A stretch of DNA of 9,162 bases from the NCBI GenBank assembly GCA_964541605.1, contig CAZIQY010000099.1, positions 1-9,162 of the forward strand, read 5' to 3'. This document shows positions 1 through 6,284 of the stretch, piece after piece; within the stretch, counting starts at the first letter, position 1, and the number at the start of each line of letters is the position of its first letter. The notes beneath the pieces were generated by a model, which was given only the letters and a program-made list of their open reading frames with translations, did not search any database and was not told the DNA's origin. The position numbers were made by a program, and so were the translations under genes. This DNA is from CAZIQY01 sp964541605. GTDB lineage: Bacteria; Desulfobacterota; Syntrophia; Syntrophales; UBA2185.

Positions 1-104
1 GGGGATATATATAATATATAAATAGTTAATAATATAATAATAATAAATAGTTATAAAAAAAGAAAGAAAAAAGGCAAAAAAGGTGGGAAATCGACGATAG
101 AATA
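1..104. repeat. A+T-rich low-complexity leader
   Basis: Positions 1-80 are almost purely A and T, apart from an initial GGGG and a few single G or C bases. They are built of short TA and AATA/TAATA runs followed by a purine-rich A/G tract. TATAAT-like hexamers occur at 10-15 and 33-38, but in such biased sequence they carry little weight as promoters. The stretch contrasts sharply with the G+C-richer primase gene that follows. It could be a promoter region, an easily melted replication-origin-like segment ahead of a primase gene, or simply a sequence-assembly edge. Iterons or an initiator-binding array are not evident. Confidence 0.5.
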
Positions 105-158
105 ATGAAATTAAACAGATGTGTCTTCGGTGAGGGTTTAAAAACAAAAATCACATGA
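105..158 (+). CDS. Possible 17-codon leader peptide coupled to the primase gene
   Basis: An ATG at 105 opens a frame of 17 codons (MKLNRCVFGEGLKTKIT) that ends at TGA 156-158. This stop overlaps the primase ATG at 155-157 in an ATGA arrangement typical of translational coupling. A purine-rich AGGTGGGA lies at 81-88, rather far upstream to be a good ribosome binding site. The primase start itself lacks a clear Shine-Dalgarno sequence in the 12 bases before it, so re-initiation from this mini-ORF would make sense. The peptide resembles no family I recognise and the frame could be chance. Confidence 0.25.
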   Translation: MKLNRCVFGEGLKTKIT

Positions 159-1471
159 ACACCCTGGATCTGGCGCTACATAAAGTTAAACTAAAAAAGG
201 TATCCGGCACAAAGGGCGGAGAGTGGCAGGGACCATGCCCGGCCTGCGGCGGCGTGGATCGCTTCCATGCCTGGCCGAATCAGAACGATGGTAGGGGCAG
301 TTATTGGTGCCGGTCATGTGAAAAAGCAGGCGACAATATCCAGTTTCTCCGTGATTTTGAAGGACTATCATTCAAAGAGGCTTGTGATAAGTTGAATATC
401 ACCATCCCAGAAAGCCCCGCACGCTGCAGATTCGAGCCGAAACAGACGGGAAAACCAGAATTCACGCCAGACAAACACATCCCGCCGGCAGATATCTGGC
501 AGGAAAAGGCAGAAAAGCTCATCCAGTCGTCCCGGGACAACCTCGCAAAAAACAGCGAAACGCTCTTCTGGCTATCTAATCGCGGTATTGGCAGGGAAAC
601 GGCGGAAAATTTTCGCCTCGGCTGGATCCCCGGCGAAGACGGGAAGGATATTTACCGCGCCCGGAAGGCCTGGGGGCTTCCGGAAATCCTGAAGGAAGAC
701 GGCAAGCCGCGCGCCCTGTGGATTCCGCGCGGCCTCATCATCCCCTATATCATCGACGGAATCATCCATCGGATCAGGATCCGCCGTCCCGAAGGCGAAC
801 CACGCTACTATGTCATACCCGGGTCGTCCATGGCGACCATGATCATCGAGCGGGCTCGTCGCGCCTTTGTTGTTGTTGAATCCGAACTCGACGCGATCAC
901 CGTCGCGGCACACAACAACCTGGCCGGCGCTGTTGCCTTGGGATCGGTCAGCGCGAAACCGGACGCCGAAACGTATGGCATCCTGCAGGACGCCCTCCAG
1001 ATCCTTGTCGCTATCGATTACGACGACGCCGGCGCGAAGGCAATGAAATGGTGGCAAGAACAATTCGACCGGTGCGATCGGTGGCCCGTTCCCCAGGGCA
1101 AGGATCCTGGCGACGCATATAAGCTGGGGATAGACCTTGATCAGTGGATAAAAACAGGATTGCTGCCGGTGTTGACAATGAATGATCCCGCTCCCGTTAA
1201 GATTCAGAAACCGGAAATTAGGCACAGCGAGCCGGTCGTTAGACATGAAGCGCCGGAGAATCTGTCTGCGCCGATCCTGGAGCTATATGATCTTCTTTGC
1301 AGAAATCCTGGTGTCATAATTTACAACACGCCAAACCGCTTTACCGTCCTGCGCAACGGAAAGTATGTGGGTGGTCGTATCAACGAACTCGTCTTCCGCA
1401 CTCCGGACGTAACAGCCTACATCCTGAACCACCCCGCCGAAGAAATCGACGGGTCGAATTTCATAGAGTGA
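155..1471 (+). CDS. Phage-type DNA primase: CHC2-like zinc finger plus TOPRIM, no helicase domain
   Basis: Predicted primase that would make RNA primers for replication of the element. The N-terminus has a zinc-ribbon pattern, CPACGG at residues 28-33 and CRSC at 52-55, so Cys28, Cys31, Cys52 and Cys55 are the likely ligands, as in CHC2/P4-type primase fingers. A TOPRIM-like catalytic fold follows: VVVESELDA at about 239-247 supplies the conserved Glu, and AIDYDDAGAKA at about 286-296 supplies the DxD acids. GKDPGDA at 315-321 is the usual downstream TOPRIM element. Unlike P4 alpha or T7 gp4, there is no Walker A/B helicase domain. The last 90 residues are an uncharacterised tail after a proline-rich linker near 344-372. 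The ATG at 155 is chosen because the preceding frame gives no better start, but its ribosome binding site is weak. It lies 23 bases before the terminase pair. The primase-like domain call is secure; its exact biological role is inferred. Confidence 0.88.
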   Translation: MNTLDLALHKVKLKKVSGTKGGEWQGPCPACGGVDRFHAWPNQNDGRGSYWCRSCEKAGDNIQFLRDFEGLSFKEACDKLNITIPESPARCRFEPKQTGKPEFTPDKHIPPADIWQEKAEKLIQSSRDNLAKNSETLFWLSNRGIGRETAENFRLGWIPGEDGKDIYRARKAWGLPEILKEDGKPRALWIPRGLIIPYIIDGIIHRIRIRRPEGEPRYYVIPGSSMATMIIERARRAFVVVESELDAITVAAHNNLAGAVALGSVSAKPDAETYGILQDALQILVAIDYDDAGAKAMKWWQEQFDRCDRWPVPQGKDPGDAYKLGIDLDQWIKTGLLPVLTMNDPAPVKIQKPEIRHSEPVVRHEAPENLSAPILELYDLLCRNPGVIIYNTPNRFTVLRNGKYVGGRINELVFRTPDVTAYILNHPAEEIDGSNFIE

Positions 1472-1494
1472 ATTGGGGAAAATAAGCCGTTCTA

Positions 1495-2256
1495 ATGAAT
1501 AAGGAATCCTTTGAAAAGCTGATCCAGAACAGGCCGCCGGATATTCAGGCGAAGGGGGTCGTTCTATATAATAGTGTCTCCATGTCCGCCCAGGCATATC
1601 AGAAGGAACCGTTGGCAGGGAAGCTGAAAGACTGGCAGGCTTCCGAAGCGGCCTTGAACGATTTCATCCGGAGCATCGATCAGCAAAATGCAGACGATCC
1701 GCGGCTCGGAACCATTGCCGACGTTCTGGCCTACCTGAAAGCGGAGGGTTGGAGAGTTACCAAAACCAGCCTTTATCGCCACCAGAAGGAAGGAAAGTTC
1801 GTTCCCCGCGATAACGGCACATATCGGCAGAATGATATCGATAAATACGCAAGGGTATGGCTAAAACAGCAATCCACCGGGAAACGTATTTCTGAAAGAA
1901 TCGATGAGCTTCAACGCAAGAAGCTGGAGCAAGAACTTCAGAACCTGGAGATCGAAAACAGGCGCAAGAATTTTAATTTTGAGAAGGATCAGGGGAAATA
2001 CGTGCCCAAAGAAATGATGGAGATCGAGCTGGCCACGCGGGCAGGCATTCTCGATGCGGGGTTGAAGCACTGGATACAATCACACACTGCCGAATGGATC
2101 CGGGTGGTCAATGGCGACATGAAAAAAATCGGCGAACTGATCAACATCCTGAACCGCACCCTGGACGAACACATCAACACCTACGCCAGTGTCCGCGAAT
2201 ACCAGGTCATCATCGACGCCGAAGAAGAAGAAACAGAAATGGAGATGGAAAATTAA
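1495..2256 (+). CDS. Terminase small subunit-like DNA-binding protein
   Basis: This 253-residue protein lies directly upstream of the large terminase with no intervening base, the usual place of the small subunit that recognises the packaging site. Residues about 75-120 form a helix-turn-helix region (TIADVLAYLKAEGWRVTKTS followed by a YRHQKEGKF wing-like segment and an IDKYA helix), as in Nu1-like DNA packaging proteins. Residues about 130-160 are a charged Lys/Glu/Leu-rich helix, probably coiled coil. A helical C-terminal region follows and ends in a very acidic tail (EEEETEMEMEN). The acidic end would suit docking with the large subunit, which is inference. The GGGGAA at 1475-1480 is 14 bases from ATG 1495, longer than ideal. 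The family assignment rests on context plus the domain layout and is less certain than that of the neighbour. Confidence 0.75.
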   Translation: MNKESFEKLIQNRPPDIQAKGVVLYNSVSMSAQAYQKEPLAGKLKDWQASEAALNDFIRSIDQQNADDPRLGTIADVLAYLKAEGWRVTKTSLYRHQKEGKFVPRDNGTYRQNDIDKYARVWLKQQSTGKRISERIDELQRKKLEQELQNLEIENRRKNFNFEKDQGKYVPKEMMEIELATRAGILDAGLKHWIQSHTAEWIRVVNGDMKKIGELINILNRTLDEHINTYASVREYQVIIDAEEEETEMEMEN

Positions 2257-4266
2257 ATGCTGAACGTCATCCACATTCTCCGCTCCGCCCCCTGGCTTCC
2301 GCCCTCCTTGCGTGAGATTCCCGGACCGATCCGCCATGTAGTTATCTTTTCCGCCCCGGAGCGCAAGATATTCCGCAAGCGAAAGAGGATCCCTGTTTCC
2401 CGATGGTGTGAGGAATACCGTTATGTCACCATGTCCGTCCTGCCCGGCAAGTGGAAAAACGAAACGACACCTTATCTGCAGGGCATTATGGACGCATCTT
2501 TCTTCCCGTCGGTGCAGACGATTATTCTGTGTAAGGCCCCCCAGGTCGGCGGGACGGAGGCCGTTCTGAACTGTCTCGGCTACGCCATTGACCGAGATCC
2601 GGGGCCCGCGCTCTGCATTTATCCGGACGAGTTGACGGGGCGAGAGAACATGCAGGATCGGATCCAGCCCATGATTAAGAAAAGCCCAAGGCTTCGATCT
2701 TATATGACCGGAATCGATGATGACAGCTCCATGCTCCGGGTCAGCCTCCAGCACATGCCCATCTATATCGCATGGGCGCGATCCGCTTCCCGCCTGGCGA
2801 ACAAGCCGATCCGCTATGTCATCTTCGACGAGGTGGATAAATATCCGGATACCGCAGGCAAAAAAGAGGCGGATCCGATCTCTCTCGGCGAGGCGCGGAC
2901 GACCACTTATCGCCACAACCGTAAGATATGGAAGATCAGCACCCCCACCACGGAGACAGGAAACATTTCGAAAGCCCTGAACACTGAAGCGCAGGTGATC
3001 TTCGACTTTTGGGTGACGTGTCCGGCCTGTAGTGTTCTCCAGAAGATGACCTTCTCGCAGATCAAATGGGCGCATAAGGCGGATCCGGACAAGGACGGCA
3101 AAACCCACTCCGAGGATCCGGAGACCATCGAGGCCGAAAAGCTCGCCTGGTACGAATGCCCCCAATGCTTGGAGGAATGGAATGACTATGATTGCGATCA
3201 GGCAGTGCGTCACGGAAAATGGCAGGACCGAAAAACCAGCACGGAGCTTGCGGAATACCTGAAACAGCGCCGTCCTGTGAAGATCGGTTTCCATTTGCCG
3301 TCATGGATATCGCCGTTTGTATCTTTTGCTTCCGTCGCTTCCTCGTTTCTCCGCGGCTTGACTGACATAAACAAATTTAAAGATTTTAACAACAAACACC
3401 TGGCGGAACCCTGGAAGCTGATCATCATATCCAAAAACAGGGAACAAGTCCTCGCCGCCCGCTGCGACCTCCCGCCCCAGACCGTGCCGGAGGCGGCCAT
3501 CGCCCTTTCCTTCGGCGGGGATGTCCAGCAACATGGCTTCTGGTTTGTGGTTCGCGCCTGGGCGCCGGATCTGACAAACTGGAATATCCATCACGGTTTC
3601 CTGGCGACATGGGAGGACGTGGAAAAACTCATCTTCGAGACGTCCTATCCCGTGGGCGATACGGGCCGGTCCATGCGGATATTCCGGGCCGCGATAGATA
3701 CGGGTGGCGGCAAGAAATACGAAGACATGACCATGACGGAAGAAACGTACTTCTGGCTCATCAAGAATCGTGGCCGCGGCGGTTGCGCCCTCTGGGGAAC
3801 GAAAGGTTCCAGTTCCTCTATGCCCGGCATGCTGAGCATGGGAAACGCTATTCTGTCCACGCCCTCCGGGAAGAAATTGCCGGAGGCCCTGAGAATCATC
3901 TCCGTCGATACGGAAAAAGCCAAAGACCAGTATCACTATCGCCTCCAGCTTGCGGCCAAGGAAGAAACCAGGGGACTCCCCGGCGCCGCCTTTCTCCATG
4001 CTGATACCGGCGAAGATTACGCCGCCCAGATCCTGGCGGAAGAGAAACAACTCAACGAAAAAGGCCACGAAGAATGGGTGAACGTCCATCAGCGCCCGAA
4101 CCATCTCCTCGACGCGGAAATTCTCGCCGCCGCATGCGTCGAAATGGAATTCCCCGGTGGAGGCCTGCGGTTGCTGGCTGCACAAAAAACTACAGGGACG
4201 AACCTGCGATCAAAACGCCGAATGATTAATCGAGGAATAGAAAACAATATCAGCGAAAAGCTGTAA
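2257..4266 (+). CDS. Terminase large subunit, phage lambda gpA family
   Basis: ATP-driven DNA packaging motor and nuclease that cuts concatemers and fills proheads. The 669 residues fit the usual length of gpA-type terminases. The ATPase half has a deviant Walker A, KAPQVGGTE at 93-101 (gpA proteins typically have a variant P-loop here), and a Walker B, VIFDEVDKYP at 188-197. An STPT coupling motif lies at 228-231. A zinc-knuckle-like pair, CPAC at 255-258 and CPQC at 301-304, sits in an insert. The nuclease half carries the expected acidic residues: Asp422 in GGDVQ, Asp481 in AIDTGGG and Asp619 in LLDAEILAA. All key motifs are present, so the gene looks intact. ATG 2257 begins immediately after the TAA of the small subunit, implying translational coupling; a GGAG lies at 2241-2244. 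No portal, head or tail gene follows in the window. Confidence 0.93.
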   Translation: MLNVIHILRSAPWLPPSLREIPGPIRHVVIFSAPERKIFRKRKRIPVSRWCEEYRYVTMSVLPGKWKNETTPYLQGIMDASFFPSVQTIILCKAPQVGGTEAVLNCLGYAIDRDPGPALCIYPDELTGRENMQDRIQPMIKKSPRLRSYMTGIDDDSSMLRVSLQHMPIYIAWARSASRLANKPIRYVIFDEVDKYPDTAGKKEADPISLGEARTTTYRHNRKIWKISTPTTETGNISKALNTEAQVIFDFWVTCPACSVLQKMTFSQIKWAHKADPDKDGKTHSEDPETIEAEKLAWYECPQCLEEWNDYDCDQAVRHGKWQDRKTSTELAEYLKQRRPVKIGFHLPSWISPFVSFASVASSFLRGLTDINKFKDFNNKHLAEPWKLIIISKNREQVLAARCDLPPQTVPEAAIALSFGGDVQQHGFWFVVRAWAPDLTNWNIHHGFLATWEDVEKLIFETSYPVGDTGRSMRIFRAAIDTGGGKKYEDMTMTEETYFWLIKNRGRGGCALWGTKGSSSSMPGMLSMGNAILSTPSGKKLPEALRIISVDTEKAKDQYHYRLQLAAKEETRGLPGAAFLHADTGEDYAAQILAEEKQLNEKGHEEWVNVHQRPNHLLDAEILAAACVEMEFPGGGLRLLAAQKTTGTNLRSKRRMINRGIENNISEKL

Positions 4267-4270
4267 AATA

Positions 4271-4477
4271 TTGACTTGCAAGGAAGAGATAAAAACCTAC
4301 CTGGGAAACATCTCTGACTATATGTTTGCAAAATATATTGAACGAGGCTTGCCGGCGAGATATGAAGACCGTCGATGGATTGCCCACGCAGACAATATTG
4401 ATGAATGGATTAAGGAATACACACGAGTTCAGCTAAGAAAAATGCCATCGGAAGATGATTCAACGTCAAATAAATGA
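4271..4477 (+). CDS. Small helix-turn-helix DNA-binding protein
   Basis: A 68-residue protein starting four bases after the terminase stop. Residues 5-50 read as a compact helix-turn-helix of the excisionase/MerR/Nu1-like kind: EEIKTYLG, then a recognition-helix-like DYMFAKYIERGLP, then RRWIAHADNIDEWIKEY. The 'helix, G-P turn, Trp-containing strand, NIDEW helix' layout is common in small phage DNA-binding proteins. The start is TTG at 4271. The next ATG, at 4322, would delete the first helix, so TTG is preferred, although no clear Shine-Dalgarno sequence precedes it and expression may depend on coupling to the terminase. It could be a packaging cofactor, an excisionase or a regulator; sequence alone does not decide. 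Confidence 0.6.
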   Translation: MTCKEEIKTYLGNISDYMFAKYIERGLPARYEDRRWIAHADNIDEWIKEYTRVQLRKMPSEDDSTSNK

Positions 4478-4486
4478 CAATTACAT

Positions 4487-4499
4487 GGTGGAGGGAAAC
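4487..4499. repeat. 13-bp direct repeat GGTGGAGGGAAAC, copy 1
   Basis: GGTGGAGGGAAAC is found here and again, without mismatch, at 4946-4958, 459 bases apart. A looser match continues upstream of both copies (ACAATTACAT here, ACAACAC there). The pair brackets the whole repeat cluster. Confidence 0.7.
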
Positions 4500-4668
4500 C
4501 TTCAAAAATCACCTCCAAAGGGAGCGATGCTAAAAAAGACCGCAGGACAATATCTATGCCAATAAAGATAAATATGAGAAAAACAAGATGACTATTGTTC
4601 GCATATACTTACAAGGGGGGCATCCGGATCGTTCAGTGGCGACGATTTTAGAGGCTCGTCTGTCCCAC

Positions 4669-4810
4669 ACCATTCCTACGTTGGCGGGGGATAAAATTCA
4701 CTCCTTCGTAAACCCTCATCCACCCTATAATGGCGGGGGCTGCGTAACCCTTTACCATTCCTACGTTTGCGGGGCTTCGCAAACCCCTACCATCCCTACA
4801 TTGGCGGGTC
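4669..4810. repeat. Degenerate 35-36 bp tandem repeat cluster (four units)
   Basis: Four units share a core of the form ACCATTCCTACGTTGGCGGG. Core positions are 4669-4690 (ACCATTCCTACG TTGGCGGGGG), about 4717-4739 (diverged: CACCCTATAATGGCGGGGG), 4754-4774 (ACCATTCCTACGTTTGCGGGG) and 4789-4808 (ACCATCCCTACATTGGCGGG). Measured at the conserved GCGG the spacings are 49, 36 and 35 bases. In units 1-3 the core is followed by a short variable piece and then CGTAAACCC, CGTAACCC or CGCAAACCC. The third unit forms a perfect hairpin. The units are contiguous and diverged, unlike CRISPR repeats. Confidence 0.75.
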
Positions 4811-4833
4811 ATGAAAACGCATTTACGAAGGAG
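4701..4833. repeat. Long-range 12-bp perfect inverted repeat
   Basis: CTCCTTCGTAAA at 4701-4712 is the exact reverse complement of TTTACGAAGGAG at 4822-4833. Paired, the arms would enclose units 2-4 of the tandem repeat cluster (about 109 bases), which contain their own hairpin, giving a branched RNA or cruciform structure. Confidence 0.65.
4765..4784. repeat. 7-bp perfect hairpin within repeat unit 3
   Basis: GTTTGCG at 4765-4771 and CGCAAAC at 4778-4784 are exact reverse complements separated by a 6-base GGGCTT loop. No T-tract follows, so it does not look like an intrinsic terminator. Units 1 and 2 keep only part of this pairing. Confidence 0.6.
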
Positions 4834-4888
4834 AGGATTTTGCTTCTTAAATATCGAGCGTAAGACCGTATTTCAAGAAAACCGCCCA

Positions 4889-4916
4889 GACCTTTTTCCC
4901 CTCCCGAAAGAAGGTC
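4889..4916 (+). promoter_or_regulatory. Leader hairpin with anti-Shine-Dalgarno-like loop
   Basis: GACCTTTTTC at 4889-4898 pairs with GAAA(G)AAGGTC at 4906-4916, a 10-bp stem with one bulged G. The 7-base loop, CCCTCCC at 4899-4905, is complementary to GGAGGG in the direct repeat at 4949-4954 and contains CCTCC, the complement of the GGAGG ribosome binding site at 4974-4978. It could therefore form a pseudoknot or kissing contact that hides the translation start of the modification gene. The structure is read directly; the regulatory role is inference. Confidence 0.4.
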
Positions 4917-4945
4917 GTTGCGACGAATCGGTCAAAAAACAACAC

Positions 4946-4958
4946 GGTGGAGGGAAAC
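4946..4958. repeat. 13-bp direct repeat GGTGGAGGGAAAC, copy 2
   Basis: Exact copy of 4487-4499, lying 27 bases before the ATG of the modification gene. It offers a GTG at 4947 in frame with that gene, a less likely start than ATG 4986. Confidence 0.7.
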
Positions 4959-4973
4959 GAAAAGAACGGAATT

Positions 4974-4978
4974 GGAGG
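4974..4978 (+). promoter_or_regulatory. Ribosome binding site that sets the start of the modification gene
   Basis: GGAGG ends seven bases before ATG 4986, a near-ideal Shine-Dalgarno arrangement. This favours ATG 4986 over the in-frame GTG at 4947, whose upstream sequence (AAAACAACACG) has no purine-rich site. Confidence 0.75.
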
Positions 4979-4985
4979 CAAGATC

Positions 4986-6284
4986 ATGTTCGTCGGTTCC
5001 ATTAACTCAAAGATCCGAAATCTGATTTTTACGGAAAAAGAGATCTTCAAGGGCAGAAAAATCTGTGTCGGTTGTTCAGGCAACTTCACCGTTGAGCAGA
5101 TTCTCCAGGGTCTTGACTGTGAGATATGGTCGAACGACATCGCTCTGTATTCGTCGCTCATCGGCAACCACCTGATCGACCGGCCCATGAGGGCGGAAAT
5201 CACAGAACCCGAATATGCTTGGCTTGAGCCTTATATGAAAGATGGCGGCATTGATAGAATTGCGGCGGTGTCTCTGCTGTTTGAAATGCTCAAGCACGAA
5301 AAGGGCAACAACCTGAACCAATGCCGGATGTTCGCGCACTATAGAAACAATTTTGATGAATATCACAATCAGTCCTGCAAGCGAATATCCAAGTCGATCG
5401 AGCTGATCAAGATCAGCGATTATTCGACGGAAGACGTCCATGATCTATATCGAGACCTTCCATCTGAATGGTTGCGGGTGGCGTTCCTGCCGACCTATGT
5501 CGGCGGCTACGAAAAGCTCTATTCCCGCCTGGAGAAGATCATCTCCTGGGATGCGCCGGCCTACAGTGTCCTGACCGCAGAACGGTTCGAGGAGACCGTC
5601 TGTTTCATGCGCTCAGGTCAGTTTTTATACCTGTCGGATCATGATCGCGGGGAAGACGGCTTGTTCGCCATCGTAAAGACGGGGAGACTCAGGAGCGTCT
5701 ATTTATACAGCAACCTCCCTTTCCGGAAAAGCTACATCATGCCCTATGCGAGGTTTGAGAAGAGCAACCTTGCGCTGCTTCCCGAAGATTATCAGTTCAC
5801 GGAGAGCAGTAAAATCACCTATGTAAAGACGGACAACCATCATTTGAACTACTACAAGAACCTGTTTCTGAAAAAAGGCATTGACTATTCAACGGGGCTT
5901 TCGCCTCTTTTTGTCCTGATTGACGGATACCTGTTCGGCTTTCTGCTTTTTGACCTCATCCGTTACGGCATGGACCAGGACAAGGCCACGCGAGGCGTCT
6001 ATGTGCTGTCGGATTTTGTCGTTGCCAGCCCCATCAAAAAATTATCAAAGCTGTTGCTGTTGGCGACCAAAACAAAAGAGCTCCAGGAAATATTAAAATC
6101 AAAACTGATCCAGGCGGTCGATTTTCTTTTGACCACGGCATTCACGGACAAGCCGGTATCCATGAAATATCGGGGAGTCTATGACCTCCAGAAAAGGGGT
6201 GAAGGGTTTTTGCAATACACAACACCAAGCGGCACAATTACAGCAGAGGAGGCGGTGAGAATATGGCTCAAGAAATACAAGTAG
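4986..6284 (+). CDS. Putative anti-restriction DNA adenine modification protein: D12-MTase-like N-terminus, Mom/GNAT-like C-terminus
   Basis: Predicted 432-residue phage protein that would modify adenine bases to protect the element's DNA. The N-terminal half resembles a D12-class adenine methyltransferase. KICVGCSGNFTVEQIL at 25-40 takes the place of the SAM-binding FxGxG motif, IWSNDIALY at 47-55 matches the following acidic strand, and LPTYVGGYEKLY at 168-179 lies where catalytic (D/N/S)PP(Y/F) is expected. The altered LPTY makes ordinary methyl transfer doubtful. The C-terminal half, about 275-432, looks like a GNAT/Mom-type fold: YVLSDFVVAS at 339-348 as the core strand, KLSKLLLLATKTKELQE as a helix, then KPVSMKYRGVYDL at 389-401 and YTTPSG at 411-416. 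Similar phage proteins are usually described as putative anti-restriction adenine methyltransferases. The Mom link is my reading, not a search result. The 3' end overlaps the ParB-like gene by 22 bases, so the two are probably made together. There is no signal peptide, so it should act in the cytoplasm. Confidence 0.65.
   Translation: MFVGSINSKIRNLIFTEKEIFKGRKICVGCSGNFTVEQILQGLDCEIWSNDIALYSSLIGNHLIDRPMRAEITEPEYAWLEPYMKDGGIDRIAAVSLLFEMLKHEKGNNLNQCRMFAHYRNNFDEYHNQSCKRISKSIELIKISDYSTEDVHDLYRDLPSEWLRVAFLPTYVGGYEKLYSRLEKIISWDAPAYSVLTAERFEETVCFMRSGQFLYLSDHDRGEDGLFAIVKTGRLRSVYLYSNLPFRKSYIMPYARFEKSNLALLPEDYQFTESSKITYVKTDNHHLNYYKNLFLKKGIDYSTGLSPLFVLIDGYLFGFLLFDLIRYGMDQDKATRGVYVLSDFVVASPIKKLSKLLLLATKTKELQEILKSKLIQAVDFLLTTAFTDKPVSMKYRGVYDLQKRGEGFLQYTTPSGTITAEEAVRIWLKKYK

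Larger units (their letters stand above)
4478..4985. other. Repeat-rich intergenic region upstream of the modification genes
   Basis: About 500 bases with no convincing gene. It contains, from left to right, a GGTGGAGGGAAAC copy at 4487-4499, an A-rich stretch, a cluster of degenerate C/G-rich repeats from 4669 to about 4810, and a long-range 12-bp inverted repeat. It then holds a hairpin at 4889-4916, a second GGTGGAGGGAAAC at 4946-4958 and the ribosome binding site of the next gene. A 91-codon frame at 4588-4863 crosses the repeats but has no good ribosome binding site. The length and the density of inverted repeats suggest a structured transcript, a recombination or binding site, or a decayed inserted element. 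Confidence 0.6.

Noticed and set aside
1..60. Sigma-70 promoter from TATAAT-like hexamers
   Set aside because: The sequence is almost all A and T, so such hexamers are expected by chance, and no matching -35 element can be chosen.
2080..3294. 404-codon - strand frame
   Set aside because: It lies opposite the small and large terminase genes, whose motifs are clear. It is an antisense shadow of G+C-rich codons, with no domain pattern.
3301..4185. 294-codon - strand frame
   Set aside because: It is entirely antisense to the terminase nuclease half, and no family pattern was recognised.
4669..4810. CRISPR array
   Set aside because: The repeats are diverged and contiguous, with variable 13-28 base gaps and shared gap sequence. 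There are no unique uniform spacers and no cas genes in the window.
4669..4833. Integron attC sites
   Set aside because: The hairpins lack the paired GTTRRRY/RYYYAAC core sites, and there are no cassette-like genes between units.
4588..4863. 91-codon + strand frame across the repeat cluster, with TIPTLAG twice
   Set aside because: No ribosome binding site, the repeat period is not a constant multiple of three (49, 36, 35), and the product has low-complexity composition. Best explained as a chance frame in repeated DNA.
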